35,422 bases of DNA from Chloroflexota bacterium (GTDB lineage: Bacteria; Chloroflexota; Limnocylindria; Limnocylindrales; CSP1-4): the NCBI GenBank assembly GCA_021786385.1, contig JAJYNJ010000093.1, positions 32,786 through 68,207 on the forward strand, read 5' to 3'. Shown here in pieces: positions 12,901 to 21,366 of this stretch. The notes under the pieces were generated by a model. The model did no database searches and was not told the origin of the DNA. It saw only the letters and a list, made by a program, of their open reading frames with translations. A program made the translations under genes and the position numbers. Position 1 is the stretch's first letter, and each line of letters starts with the position of its first letter.

Positions 12901-13044
12901 TACTGGCGCCGCATCGCCGCCGGTGCCGCGTGCCTGCGGGTCCGGTGGAGCTGGGGAGATCAGTATCCGGGGAAAGGCCCCGGATCCGAGTGTCGGACCG
13001 GAGGCAGCGCGTCCTCGGGTCCGACAGAGTTGGAGGAAGAACCG
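12901..13044 (+). promoter_or_regulatory. Structured 5' leader of the BMP lipoprotein gene
   Basis: The untranslated leader contains two strong hairpins. The first is an 8-bp stem (12965-12972 with 12978-12985, ATCCGGGG). The second is a 9-bp stem (12991-12999 with 13018-13026, TGTCGGACC) with an inner GAGG/CCTC stem. The second ends 5 nt before the GGAGGA ribosome binding site at 13032-13037. The layout could let the leader control translation. I do not see the conserved core of any riboswitch class I know. Confidence 0.4.
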
Positions 13045-14205
13045 TTGCGAACGTTACGCGTCGGCGTCGCCATGGCAGCCGTGGCGGCGATCCTGTTCGG
13101 CGCCTGCTCGTCTTCCGCGTCCACGGCCCCTTCCGCGGCCGCGTCCGCGGCGGCCGCCCCCTCGGCGGCGGCGAGCCAGGCCGCGGCCCCCTCCGCTGCG
13201 GCATCGGCCGCAGCCGTGGTCAGCCCGGGCGCCAGCGCCTCGGCCAGCTGCGTCGCTCCGAACCCCAACTTCAAGGTCGGCCTCGTCACCGACGTCGGCG
13301 GCCTCAACGACAAGAGCTTCAACCACCTCGCCTATCTCGGGCTGCAGCGCGCACAGTGCCAGCTCGGCGCGACGGTCGACGTCATCCAGTCGACCGAGCA
13401 GTCGCAGTACGTGCCGAACCTGACCACGTTCGCCCAGAAGGGCGACAACCTGGTGATCGCGGTCGGCTTCCTGATGGCGAACGCGGTCTACACCGTCGCC
13501 ACGCAGTATCCCAATATCAAGTTCGCCGCGATCGACACGGCTCCGGCCGATGCCAAGGGCAATACCGTCAACTTGCCCAACGTGGCCAACCTCTTCTTCC
13601 ATGAGCAGGAGTCCGGCTACCTGGTCGGATACATGGCCGGCCTGATGGAGAAGGGCAAGGTCGGCGCCGCGACATCCAACACGATCAGCTACATGGGTGG
13701 CCTGGCCATCCCGCCGGTCGACCGCTACATCGCCGGTTACATCGCCGGCGCCAAGGCTGCGGACCCGTCCATCACGATCATCGGTGGGTACTCGCAGTCG
13801 TTCACCGACCAGACCATCGGGAAGAGCATCGGGCTCAACCACATCTCGCGCGGCTCGACGATCCTCTTCCAGGTGGCGGGCGCGAGCGGCCTGGGCTACC
13901 TACAGGCCGCGGTCGACAAGGGCGTCTACGGGATCGGCGTCGATGCCGACCAGAACTACGTCGCGCCGGCGACGATCATCACCAGCGCGATCAAGAAGGT
14001 CGACGTCGCGGTCTTCTTGACGATCCAGGCGACGATGAACAACCAGTTCAAGGGTGGCGACAACGAGTTCACCCTCCAGAACGACGCGACCGGGTTTGCA
14101 CCGCCGAACAGCGCGGTCCCGGCGGACATCGTCGCGCAGGTGACCCAGGTCGCCGCGCAGATCAAGAGCGGCGCCATCGTCCCGCCGACGACCATTCCCA
14201 AGTAG
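13045..14205 (+). CDS. BMP-family ABC transporter substrate-binding lipoprotein
   Basis: This is a basic membrane protein (BMP/PnrA/Med) family lipoprotein, the extracytoplasmic receptor of an ABC importer. Characterised relatives bind purine nucleosides. The TTG start at 13045 has a GGAGGA site 7 nt upstream and gives a typical lipoprotein signal, with arginines R2 and R5, a hydrophobic core and the lipobox LFGAC (C21). A very Ala/Ser/Pro-rich linker of about 45 residues follows the cysteine and would hold the receptor away from the membrane. The receptor domain starts at FKVGLVTDVGGLNDKSFN, the family signature, and continues through AVGFLMANAVY and the typical QTIGKSIG region. The mature receptor has normal length. 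Upstream open frame is not coding by similarity. Confidence 0.93.
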   Translation: MRTLRVGVAMAAVAAILFGACSSSASTAPSAAASAAAAPSAAASQAAAPSAAASAAAVVSPGASASASCVAPNPNFKVGLVTDVGGLNDKSFNHLAYLGLQRAQCQLGATVDVIQSTEQSQYVPNLTTFAQKGDNLVIAVGFLMANAVYTVATQYPNIKFAAIDTAPADAKGNTVNLPNVANLFFHEQESGYLVGYMAGLMEKGKVGAATSNTISYMGGLAIPPVDRYIAGYIAGAKAADPSITIIGGYSQSFTDQTIGKSIGLNHISRGSTILFQVAGASGLGYLQAAVDKGVYGIGVDADQNYVAPATIITSAIKKVDVAVFLTIQATMNNQFKGGDNEFTLQNDATGFAPPNSAVPADIVAQVTQVAAQIKSGAIVPPTTIPK

Positions 14206-14227
14206 CTCGTCGGTTCGCGAGCGATCT

Positions 14228-14265
14228 GATCGGGGCGGGTCTGGCTGTGCCGGCCCGCCCCGATC
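14228..14265 (+). terminator. Large intercistronic hairpin between BMP receptor and permease genes
   Basis: A perfect 12-bp stem (14228-14239 with 14254-14265, GATCGGGGCGGG) is extended by an inner CTGGC/GCCGG stem with a TGT loop. It has no T tract and lies inside the operon. It is therefore more likely an mRNA-stabilising or attenuating hairpin that keeps receptor levels above permease levels, as is common after binding-protein genes. Confidence 0.6.
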
Positions 14266-14286
14266 GATACCCCCAGAGGGCATGCC

Positions 14287-15399
14287 GTGAGCGTCGCCAC
14301 CGTACCGTTGGAAGCGCCCCGGGGCCGCCTGCTGCGGTTCGTGGCGGCCGTTGTCACCCCCATCCTCGCGATCGTGCTCGCGATCCTCGTCGGTGGGCTC
14401 GTGGTACTTGCGAGCGGTTCCAACCCGATCGCCGCCTACCAGCAGATGCTGGTGGGTGCCGTCGGATCGCCGTTCGACATCTCCGAGACACTCATCTCGT
14501 CGATTCCCCTCATCCTCGCCGCGTACGCGGTCTCGTTTGCCTTCCGGTGCGGCCTCTTCAACATCGGCGCCGAGGGACAGCTCTACATGGGCGCGATCGC
14601 GTCGACGTGGGTCGCCACCACGCTGCCCAACTGGCCGGGGCTGCCCCTGATCCTGCTCTGCATCGTCGCCGCCATGCTCGCCGGCGGGGCCTGGGCCGGG
14701 ATCGCGGGTTGGCTCAAGGCCAAGACCGGGGCGCACGAGGTGATCACCACGATGATGCTGAGCTACGTGGCGATCGACATCAGCCACTGGCTCCTCGAGG
14801 CGGGACCCATGACCCCCGCGAACGCGTTTGGGACACCCGAGTCGGGGCCCATCCCGCCGCAGGCGGCGTTCCCGGTGATCCTGCCGTCGTGGATCCTCCC
14901 CAACGCCCGGCTCAACGCGAGCCTCTTCTTGACCATCCTGGCCGGCCTCGTCTTCGCGTGGATCCTGTGGCGGACGCCGCTCGGATACGAGATCCGGGCC
15001 GTGGGCTTCAACGCCAAGGCGGCAGCCTACGGCGGCATCAACGTCGCACGCCGGCTCGTCATCGCCATGGTCATTGCGGGCGCCTTCGCCGGGCTGGCCG
15101 GGATGGTCCCCGTCTGGGTCCAGCACCGGCTCTACGACAGCTTCTCGCCGGGCTACGGCTATGAGGCAATCGCGGTGGCGCTGGTTGGCAAGAACTCCGC
15201 GATCGGGATCTTCCTCGCCGGGCTGCTGTACGGCGCCATGATCCACGGCGCGGTGGCCATGCAGGCGAATGCGAACATCTCGGGCTTCTTGGTCCAGATC
15301 CTCCAGGCGCTCGTCCTCTTCTTCGTGGGCGCCGAGATGTTGATCCGTTGGATACTGCGGCGGGGTGGGCTGCGCGCGCTGATGGAGGCCGCGGCCTGA
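14287..15399 (+). CDS. ABC transporter permease, BMP/nucleoside type (subunit 1)
   Basis: This is the first membrane subunit of the importer, 370 residues, of the branched-chain amino acid/ribose permease superfamily (BPD_transp_2). About nine hydrophobic helices are visible, starting with FVAAVVTPILAIVLAILVGG. The signature stretch AKTGAHEVITTMMLSYVAI and the EIRAVGFNAKAAAYGGI loop, which contacts the ATPase, are typical of NupP/YufP-like permeases. The GTG at 14287 is used because the nearby ATG at 14282 meets a stop after two codons. The stop overlaps the start of the second permease by one base (TGATG), implying translational coupling. Confidence 0.93.
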   Translation: MSVATVPLEAPRGRLLRFVAAVVTPILAIVLAILVGGLVVLASGSNPIAAYQQMLVGAVGSPFDISETLISSIPLILAAYAVSFAFRCGLFNIGAEGQLYMGAIASTWVATTLPNWPGLPLILLCIVAAMLAGGAWAGIAGWLKAKTGAHEVITTMMLSYVAIDISHWLLEAGPMTPANAFGTPESGPIPPQAAFPVILPSWILPNARLNASLFLTILAGLVFAWILWRTPLGYEIRAVGFNAKAAAYGGINVARRLVIAMVIAGAFAGLAGMVPVWVQHRLYDSFSPGYGYEAIAVALVGKNSAIGIFLAGLLYGAMIHGAVAMQANANISGFLVQILQALVLFFVGAEMLIRWILRRGGLRALMEAAA

Positions 15400-16340
15400 T
15401 GGACATCGTCGGTCTCTTCGTCACCGTCTTCGCTCGTCCGGACCTTTGGGCCGGAACGCTGCGCTTCGCGGCGCCGCTCACGCTGGCGGCGCTGGGGGGC
15501 GTCATCTCCGAGCGCTCCGGCGTCGTCAACATCGCGATGGAAGGGATGATGCTGGTCGGCGCCTTCTTCGCCGTCCTGGTCGCCGCGGCGACCCACGACA
15601 TCGTGCTGGCGACCCTCGCCTCGGTCGCCTGCGGCGGGTTGATCGCGACCGTCCACGGCATCGCTTCGATCCACCTGCGGGCCAATCAGATCGTCTCGGG
15701 GATGGCGATCAACCTGCTTGCCCTCGGGCTCACGAGCTTCCTCATGTTCCGCTTCTACGCGACCAGCGGCACGCCCTCCGACATCCCGGCGCTGCCCGAT
15801 CTGAAGCTGCCGGTGATCTACGGCATCCCGTTCGTCGGAGCCGTGATCGGCGACCAGAACATCGTGGTCTGGCTCTCGATCCTCGCCGTCCCGATCACCT
15901 GGTGGTTCCTCTTCCGGACCCGGCTCGGGCTGCGGATCCGTGCCGTCGGTGAGCATCCCCGTGCCGCAGACACGCTCGGCGTCTCGGTCTTCGAGATCCG
16001 CTACCTGTGCGTGATCCTGAGCGGCCTGCTCTCGGGCCTGGGCGGCGCCTACCTCTCGCTCAGCGTGGCGCACTCGTTCAGCGACAACATGACGAGTGGC
16101 GCCGGGTTCATCGCGCTCGCCGCCATGATCTTCGGCAAATGGCACCCGGTAGGCGCCTTCCTCGCGTGCCTGCTCTTCGGCTTCGGCCAGTCGCTCGGGA
16201 TCAACTTGCAGGGCACCGGCTTCCCGGACCAGCTCGTCGCGGCCACGCCCTACGTGCTGACGATCGTGGCCCTCGCCGGGTTCGTCGGACGGGCGGTTGC
16301 GCCGGCGGCCGACGGGATCCCCTACGAGGTGGGCGAATGA
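15399..16340 (+). CDS. ABC transporter permease, BMP/nucleoside type (subunit 2)
   Basis: This is the second membrane subunit, 313 residues, forming a heterodimer with the preceding permease. The N-terminal region RFAAPLTLAALGGVISERSGVVNIAMEGMMLVGAF is the strongly conserved family start, and LRIRAVGEHPRAADTLGV is the ATPase-coupling loop. Around eight to nine hydrophobic helices are present. The ATG at 15399 overlaps the upstream stop codon; the longer open frame lies inside the first permease gene. Its own stop overlaps the ATPase start (ATGA). Confidence 0.93.
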   Translation: MDIVGLFVTVFARPDLWAGTLRFAAPLTLAALGGVISERSGVVNIAMEGMMLVGAFFAVLVAAATHDIVLATLASVACGGLIATVHGIASIHLRANQIVSGMAINLLALGLTSFLMFRFYATSGTPSDIPALPDLKLPVIYGIPFVGAVIGDQNIVVWLSILAVPITWWFLFRTRLGLRIRAVGEHPRAADTLGVSVFEIRYLCVILSGLLSGLGGAYLSLSVAHSFSDNMTSGAGFIALAAMIFGKWHPVGAFLACLLFGFGQSLGINLQGTGFPDQLVAATPYVLTIVALAGFVGRAVAPAADGIPYEVGE

Positions 16341-17995
16341 GCGCCGAGGCCCCGCGCAGCCCGGCTGGGCTGCCGCCCCGGGACGGCCCACCGTACCTGG
16401 AGATGCGGGGCATCACCAAGGCCTTCGGCAGCCTCCTTGCCAACGACCACGTTGAGCTGTCGGTGCGTCGCCAGGAGATCCACGCCGTGGTCGGCGAGAA
16501 CGGCGCCGGCAAGACGACGCTGATGAACATCCTCTACGGACTCGTCCATCCCGACGCGGGCGAGATCTTGTTCGAGGGGAAGCCGGTCCGGATCCGCGGG
16601 CCACGCGATGCGATCGCGGCCGGGGTCGGGATGGTGCACCAGCACTTCCAGCTGGTGCCGGTCATGACGGTCGCCGAGAACGTCGTGCTGGGCCAGGAGC
16701 CCGGCGGCATCGTGCTGGATCGCGCTGGGTCGGTGGCCCAGGTCCGCGAGCTCTCCGAACGGTTCGGGCTGATCGTCGACCCCACGGCGCGCGTCGACAC
16801 GTTGCCGGTCGGCGTGCAGCAGCGCGTCGAGCTCCTGAAGATTCTGTACCGCGGGTCGCGTCTGCTCGTCTTCGACGAGCCGACGGCGGTGCTGACGCCA
16901 CAGGAGACCGACGAACTCTTCGAGATCTTCCGGGGGCTGGTCGCAGGCGGCAAGACCGTCATCTTGATCACCCACAAGCTGGGCGAGGTGATGGCGATCT
17001 CGGAGCGGGTGACGGTCCTGCGCCAGGGTCGCAACGCGGCCGTGTTGGAGACAGCCCGCACGTCGCCGGCGGAGATCGCGCGGGCCATGGTGGGCCGCGA
17101 GGTCCTGCTCCGCGTCGAGCGCGACGAGGCCCATATCGGGGCGGAACGACTCCGGCTCGATGGCGTGAAGGCCGACTCGGACCGGGGACTGCCGGCGCTG
17201 GCGGGCGTGGACCTGACGGTCCGATCGGGCGAGATCGTTGGGATCGCCGGGGTCAGCGGCAACGGCCAGCTCGAGCTGGCCGAGGTCGTCGCCGGGCTCC
17301 GGCCGGTGACGGCCGGGCACGTCTACCTCGAGGGTCGCGACGTGCGGGATCAGAGCGCGGCCGAGCGGCGCGCGAATGGCCTGGCGTATATCCCGGAGGA
17401 TCGACACACCCGGGGGTTGATCCTGCCGTTCGAGGTGAAGGAAAACCTGATCCTCGGGTCGCAGTCGAAGCCTCCGTTCGCGGTGCACGGCCAGCTCCGC
17501 TGGCCTGCCATCGACGAACGCGCGACCAGCCTGATCCGGCAGTTCGACATCCGCCCGCCGAACCCCGATGCCCCAGCGTCCTCGCTTTCCGGTGGCAACC
17601 AACAGAAGGTGGTGGTGGCGCGCGAGCTGGCCGAGGGACCGAAGGTGCTGGTGGCGGCTGAACCGACCCGTGGGCTCGACGTGGGGGCGACGGAGTTCAT
17701 CCACCGCGAACTGGTCGAGAAGCGGGACGAAGGGCTGGCGATCCTGCTGATCTCGAGCGAGCTGGACGAGATCTTCTCGCTCTCCGACACGATCGCCGTG
17801 ATCTACCAGGGCCGCATCGTCGAGGTGATGCCGAGCGCGGCCGCCAGTCGCGAACGGGTGGGGCTGCTGATGGCCGGCGGGTCGGTCGAAGAAGTGACAC
17901 CGTCGGCGGCGCAGATCGCGCAGGCTGCCGCGCTGCAGGCGGCCGCCGCGGCCTCCTCGGCCCAAGACTATGCGTCGCGGGAGGGCAGCAGCTGA
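16337..17995 (+). CDS. ABC transporter ATP-binding protein, double-domain (BMP/nucleoside type)
   Basis: This is the energising subunit of the importer, 552 residues with two nucleotide-binding domains fused in tandem as in RbsA, MglA and NupO. The first domain has a canonical Walker A, GENGAGKTT with K59, and Walker B LLVFDEPTAVL, but a degenerate signature (VGVQQR). The second has a degenerate Walker A (GVSGNGQLEL) and a proper signature, LSGGNQQKVVVAREL. This split is normal in the family and implies one fully active composite site. The C-terminus ends in an Ala-rich tail. The gene overlaps the second permease gene by 4 bases and closes the transporter operon. Confidence 0.94.
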   Translation: MSAEAPRSPAGLPPRDGPPYLEMRGITKAFGSLLANDHVELSVRRQEIHAVVGENGAGKTTLMNILYGLVHPDAGEILFEGKPVRIRGPRDAIAAGVGMVHQHFQLVPVMTVAENVVLGQEPGGIVLDRAGSVAQVRELSERFGLIVDPTARVDTLPVGVQQRVELLKILYRGSRLLVFDEPTAVLTPQETDELFEIFRGLVAGGKTVILITHKLGEVMAISERVTVLRQGRNAAVLETARTSPAEIARAMVGREVLLRVERDEAHIGAERLRLDGVKADSDRGLPALAGVDLTVRSGEIVGIAGVSGNGQLELAEVVAGLRPVTAGHVYLEGRDVRDQSAAERRANGLAYIPEDRHTRGLILPFEVKENLILGSQSKPPFAVHGQLRWPAIDERATSLIRQFDIRPPNPDAPASSLSGGNQQKVVVARELAEGPKVLVAAEPTRGLDVGATEFIHRELVEKRDEGLAILLISSELDEIFSLSDTIAVIYQGRIVEVMPSAAASRERVGLLMAGGSVEEVTPSAAQIAQAAALQAAAAASSAQDYASREGSS

Positions 17996-18036
17996 CCCGA
18001 CGGCCGCCGGCCGTCGACCCGCATGACGTACCGGCG

Positions 18037-18938
18037 TGGCGTGTTCTGGCGGCCCTCGCGATCGTCTACGTGGTCTGGGGTTCCACCTACCTCGCGATCC
18101 GGGTCGTGGTGGAGGGGCTTCCGCCGCTCCTCAGTGCGGGGATCCGCTTCGTGGTGGCGGGGACGGTGCTGGCCGCCGTGCTGGCGCTGCGCGGAGGCGT
18201 GCGCCGTCTCCTGGTGCCGCGCCACGAGCTGCTCGGAGCGGGCGGGGTCGGCGTCGCGCTGCTGGCGGCGGGCAATGGGGGGATCAGCAGCGCCGAGCAG
18301 CACGTGCCTTCCTCGCTGGCGGCGCTGGTGGCGGCGTCGATCCCCTCTGGGTGGTGGTCTTCCGGGCGCTGGCCCGGGAGCGCGTCACCCGGGGCACGCT
18401 GGGCGGCGTCGCGCTGGGGTTCGCCGGCGTGGGCGTGCTGACGTCGCAGGGGGGCGCGGGATCGGTGGATCCGGGGGCCGCAGCGTTGCTCGTGGTGTCC
18501 TGTGCGTGCTGGGCGGCCGGGTCGTTTGCCTCGAGCCGGGTGCCGATGCCTCGGGACCCGCTGGTCTCGACCGCGCTCGAGATGCTGGCGGGCGGCATGG
18601 TGCTGCTGCTGGTCGCCGCGGTGCTCGAACCAGGCGGCATCCCGGCGCATAGCGAGACTCGTTCGTGGCTCGCCTTGGGATACCTGATCATGTTCGGATC
18701 GCTGCTCGCGTTCACCGCGTACACGTGGCTCCTGGCGCATGCGCCGGTCTCGCAGGTGGCGACCTATGCGTACGTCAACCCGGTGATCGCGCTGGTGCTG
18801 GGCTGGGCGATCCTGGCGGAGCCGCTGACCCCATTTCTGCTCGGTGGGGCGGTGCTGGTGCTGGTGGCGGTCGCGCTCGTGATCCGTCACGAAGCGCGGC
18901 AGATCCCGGCCTCGCTGGCGGCAGAAGAGGCGGCCTGA
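18037..18938 (+). pseudogene. EamA/DMT-family transporter, frameshifted
   Basis: The translated region matches the drug/metabolite transporter (EamA) family, inner-membrane exporters with ten helices in two repeats. The first part, VVWGSTYLAIRVVVEGLPP to LAALVAASIP, is read in one frame (18037-18345). The rest, WVVVFRALARERVTRG to the stop at 18938, is read in another. The switch falls at a run of four C (18342-18345); one extra C would restore ASIPLWVVVFRAL, the usual family sequence. In addition no normal start codon exists in frame before the first helix; the first is the GTG at 18070, inside it. Either a sequencing error or a decaying gene would explain the shift. It follows the transporter ATPase gene directly on the same strand. 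Confidence 0.8.
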
Positions 18939-18952
18939 GTCGAGGTCGGAAC

Positions 18953-18988
18953 GGGCGCCGCGGGCGACAGCCGGGTGACCCGCCGCCC
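18953..18988. terminator. Hairpin between convergent genes
   Basis: A 10-bp GC stem with a two-base bulge (18953-18964 with 18979-18988, GGGCG and GCGGG arms) encloses a 14-nt loop. It lies between the convergent EamA and DUF72 genes and could act in both directions. There is no T tract. Confidence 0.3.
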
Positions 18989-19011
18989 CATGGCCGCTGC
19001 CCACGTGCCGC

Positions 19012-19785
19012 CTACCCGACCTCGATCGCCGACGGCAGCGGCGTGCGGGTCGGCGCGAGCCCCGCCCGATCGAAGACCACCCCGGCCAGCGCCGCGTCGC
19101 GCACCGCGCAGCCGGCCCAGTCGTTGTTGAAGTAGACGAACCGATCCGCGTCGGCTGGCCACTCGCGCGCGAGCACGCCCGCCCACTCCTCGAGCGCGGC
19201 TTCCCCGTAACACGGCCGCGGCCGACCCAGCCCCTCATGCAGGCGCAGATACGCCCAGTCGGCCGTCCGCCAGAGAGGCGTGATCGCTCCCTGTCGGTCG
19301 GCCAGGCAGAGCGCGACACCGCGGCCGAGGAGCGACCTGCGGACCTCCTCGACGAACCAGGACTGGTGCCGCAGCTCGACCGCCACGCGAACCCCGGCCG
19401 GGAACGCCTCGAGCGCGGTGACGAGCGCGGGCAGATCCCTCTCGAAGCTCGGTGGGAGCTGCAGCAGTACTGGACCGAGCCGATCCCCCAGACCGCTCGC
19501 CGCCTCGATGAACCGCGCGACCGGCTCCTCGGGGTCGCGGAGTCGTCGGACGTGCGTCAGGTAGCGGCTGGCCTTGACCGCAAAGAGGAACCCAGGCGGC
19601 GTGCGCCGTGCCCACGCTTCGAAGGTAGAGCGGCGCGGCAGGTAGTAGAAGCTCGCGTTGATCTCGACCGTGGCGAAGTCCGCGGCATAGTGCTCGAGCC
19701 AGCGCGCCTGAGGCAGGCCGGGCGGGTAGTAGCGCCCGCGCCAGTGCCGGTACTGCCAGCCGGATGTGCCGACGTAGACTGCCAT
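19012..19785 (-). CDS. DUF72 (YecE-like) TIM-barrel protein
   Basis: This is a DUF72/YecE-family protein of 257 residues. The family has a TIM-barrel-like fold and no firmly known function. The signature GTSGWQYRHWRGRYYP at the N-terminus, YAADFATVEINASFYYLP, FLFAVKASRYLTH, LLQLPPSFERD, RVAVELRHQSWF and the C-terminal FVYFNNDWAGCAVRDA are all present at their usual positions. The ATG at 19785 has a GGAG site 8 nt upstream; the GTG at 19794 abuts that site and is less likely. It stands alone on the minus strand. Confidence 0.9.
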   Translation of the reverse strand: MAVYVGTSGWQYRHWRGRYYPPGLPQARWLEHYAADFATVEINASFYYLPRRSTFEAWARRTPPGFLFAVKASRYLTHVRRLRDPEEPVARFIEAASGLGDRLGPVLLQLPPSFERDLPALVTALEAFPAGVRVAVELRHQSWFVEEVRRSLLGRGVALCLADRQGAITPLWRTADWAYLRLHEGLGRPRPCYGEAALEEWAGVLAREWPADADRFVYFNNDWAGCAVRDAALAGVVFDRAGLAPTRTPLPSAIEVG

Positions 19786-19945
19786 CGATGCCACTCCGCC
19801 AGATGGTCGGGCGGAGCGCCACCCGGTCGACCCGTAGCGCGCACGGATGGCGCCGACCCGATCACGCCCGCTCGATCCACCGACCGGGTCCTGCCGTGCC
19901 CACGGCCGCCTGTCGGTCGGCCGCCGATCCTCCGGGCGTCCTCGT

Positions 19946-20038
19946 CGGTCGGCCCGCGATCGGTCGGCCCGCGGTCGGTCGGCCCCCGCTGGTTCGTCGG
20001 TCGACCCGCGGTCAGTCGGCCTCGCTGGTCGGCCCGCG
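19946..20038. repeat. Degenerate 15-bp tandem repeats downstream of the AIM24 gene
   Basis: Copies of CGGTCGGCCCGCG start at 19946, 19961 and 19976 (exact 15-bp period), with variants at 19998 and 20026 and a weaker one near 20011. The last abuts the stop codon of the AIM24-family gene. The 254-bp gap between the DUF72 and AIM24 genes holds no credible gene. Confidence 0.7.
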
Positions 20039-20039
20039 G

Positions 20040-20747
20040 TCAGTTCTCGGTCGGCAGGTGCACGTACGCCGACTGGATCCCGACCCGACCCGGCCCTGTG
20101 AAGCGATTGAACACCAGCTGCCCCGACCCCCCGAACACCCCCGTCTTCAGTCCGTAGACCGCCGGCTGCATCGACACCGTCTCGTCCCGGTAGATCCAGC
20201 CGCCGCCCTCGACGTCGATCGCCTCGCCGGGCCCCAGCTGCTTTTCGAAGACGTTGCCGTAGCCGTGGAGCCAGACCACGCCCTCCTCGGCGCCGGCCTG
20301 GAAGCGGTCGATGAAGAACCCGCTCCCTCCGAACAGCATGTTCCCGATGCCACGCACCCGCGTGAACGCGTAATCGACGCCCCCGGTGGCGGCCAGGAGC
20401 TGGTGCTCCCTGACGAAGATCGACCGGCCGGGCGGCAGGTGGATCGAGAGGACATGCCCGGGATCGTCACGCGAGAACGCGATCTCGCCCGGCGACTGCG
20501 TCTCGGTCATGAAGATCGGCATCCCCGCCACGACCCGCTTGAATGCCCCGGCCATCGGATGGATCCCGATCAGCAGGTTGGGATCCTTCCAGAGCACGAC
20601 GTGGTGCTCGAAAAAGAGGCGGCGACTGCCGTCGAGCACGACGTGCAGCACCGGCACGAGCTCGCCCTCGATCCGGTAGATCAGGCCCGCCGCGCGCCCC
20701 TCCTCGACACGGGTCGGCAGCAAGACCGGCGGCTGCGGTGTCTCCAC
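20040..20747 (-). CDS. AIM24 / TIGR00266 family protein
   Basis: This 235-residue protein belongs to the AIM24 family, named after a yeast mitochondrial protein and widespread in bacteria with unknown function. Members fold as double beta-helices. Typical elements are LLIGIHPMAGAFKRVVAGMP-like repeats of alternating beta-strands, FMTETQSPGEIAFSRDDPGH, LFGGSGFFIDRF and the late VFGGSGQLVFNRFTGPGRV. The GTG start at 20747 has a GGGAGGAG site about 5 nt upstream. No signal peptide is seen, so a cytoplasmic place is likely. The gene is isolated, with repeat-rich DNA on both sides. Confidence 0.88.
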   Translation of the reverse strand: METPQPPVLLPTRVEEGRAAGLIYRIEGELVPVLHVVLDGSRRLFFEHHVVLWKDPNLLIGIHPMAGAFKRVVAGMPIFMTETQSPGEIAFSRDDPGHVLSIHLPPGRSIFVREHQLLAATGGVDYAFTRVRGIGNMLFGGSGFFIDRFQAGAEEGVVWLHGYGNVFEKQLGPGEAIDVEGGGWIYRDETVSMQPAVYGLKTGVFGGSGQLVFNRFTGPGRVGIQSAYVHLPTEN

Positions 20748-20993
20748 GCGATCTCCTCCCAGCTGGGCCGCTCGGGTGCGGCCGGGTCACGCCGATGGTC
20801 TGCGCCCGGTGGGCCGCTGTCAACGGCCGGGCGGACCTGGCACGGCGGACCTGGCCCGGTGGCCTGGTGGCCTGGCGGCCCGGCACGGCGCAGGCGGTTG
20901 GTCGGGCGATCGTGGCGCGCAAGACGTGCCAGCCGGGCATGGCGACGGGCGCGTCTGCCAGGCGCGTGGGGTCGTGGGTGAGACAGAGGCGCA

Positions 20994-21213
20994 TTTCGAC
21001 GATCAGTGAACGGCATGTGGCGCGTTCAGCGGTTGCGGCCGTCGCAGTACCGTTTTGACCGGCTGACCGGCTGACCGGCTGACCGGCTGGCCGGCTGGCC
21101 GGCGGCGTCGATGCCGGCCCGGACACTGCCTGCCCGGTTCCGAGCGTTGAGCGGGCCGGCCAGCAGGGGCAGCCGCCGCAGCACCCAACCGAGCTGTTCA
21201 CTGATCGTAGAAA
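20994..21213. repeat. 21-bp inverted repeats flanking a 178-bp segment
   Basis: The sequence 20994-21014 recurs as its reverse complement at 21193-21213 with only two mismatches. The common core ACGATCAGTGAAC (20999-21011) is perfect, facing GTTCACTGATCGT (21196-21208). The enclosed segment includes the GACCGGCT array. The arrangement resembles a very small non-coding element with terminal inverted repeats, but no target-site duplication is evident. Confidence 0.6.
21057..21104 (+). repeat. 8-bp tandem repeat array (GACCGGCT)
   Basis: Four perfect head-to-tail copies of GACCGGCT occupy 21057-21088, followed by one GGCCGGCT variant and a degenerate sixth copy. The array is a simple microsatellite-like repeat without spacers. 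Confidence 0.95.
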
Positions 21214-21262
21214 GCAGCGAGGCGGAGGGGCTCGCCCAGTGGCGACGGTCCCCCGGACGGGC

Positions 21263-21366
21263 GGCCACTGGCCCCCGACAACCCGCCACTGCGCCGGCGG
21301 GCCGCCACTAGTACCCCGGGGGCCGCCACTGGCACCCGACCAGCCGCCACTGCCCCAGGCGGGCCG
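21263..21366 (+). repeat. Five GCCACT-headed repeats with 20-21 bp period
   Basis: GCCACT begins at 21263, 21284, 21304, 21325 and 21346, spaced 21, 20, 21 and 21 bp. The unit is loosely GCCACTGGCACCCGACCA with variable middle bases and CC at the end. A reverse-oriented AGTGGC lies at 21238. The spacing is two turns of the helix and the last box is about 85 bp before the dnaE -10 box. Confidence 0.75.

Noticed and set aside
12882-13044. Known purine, guanidine or cyclic-di-GMP riboswitch before the BMP gene
   Set aside because: Hairpins are present, but I cannot find the conserved core sequence of any of these classes.
21057-21366. CRISPR array
   Set aside because: The 8-bp repeats are head-to-tail without spacers, and the 21-bp-period boxes are too short and imperfect; no cas gene is near.
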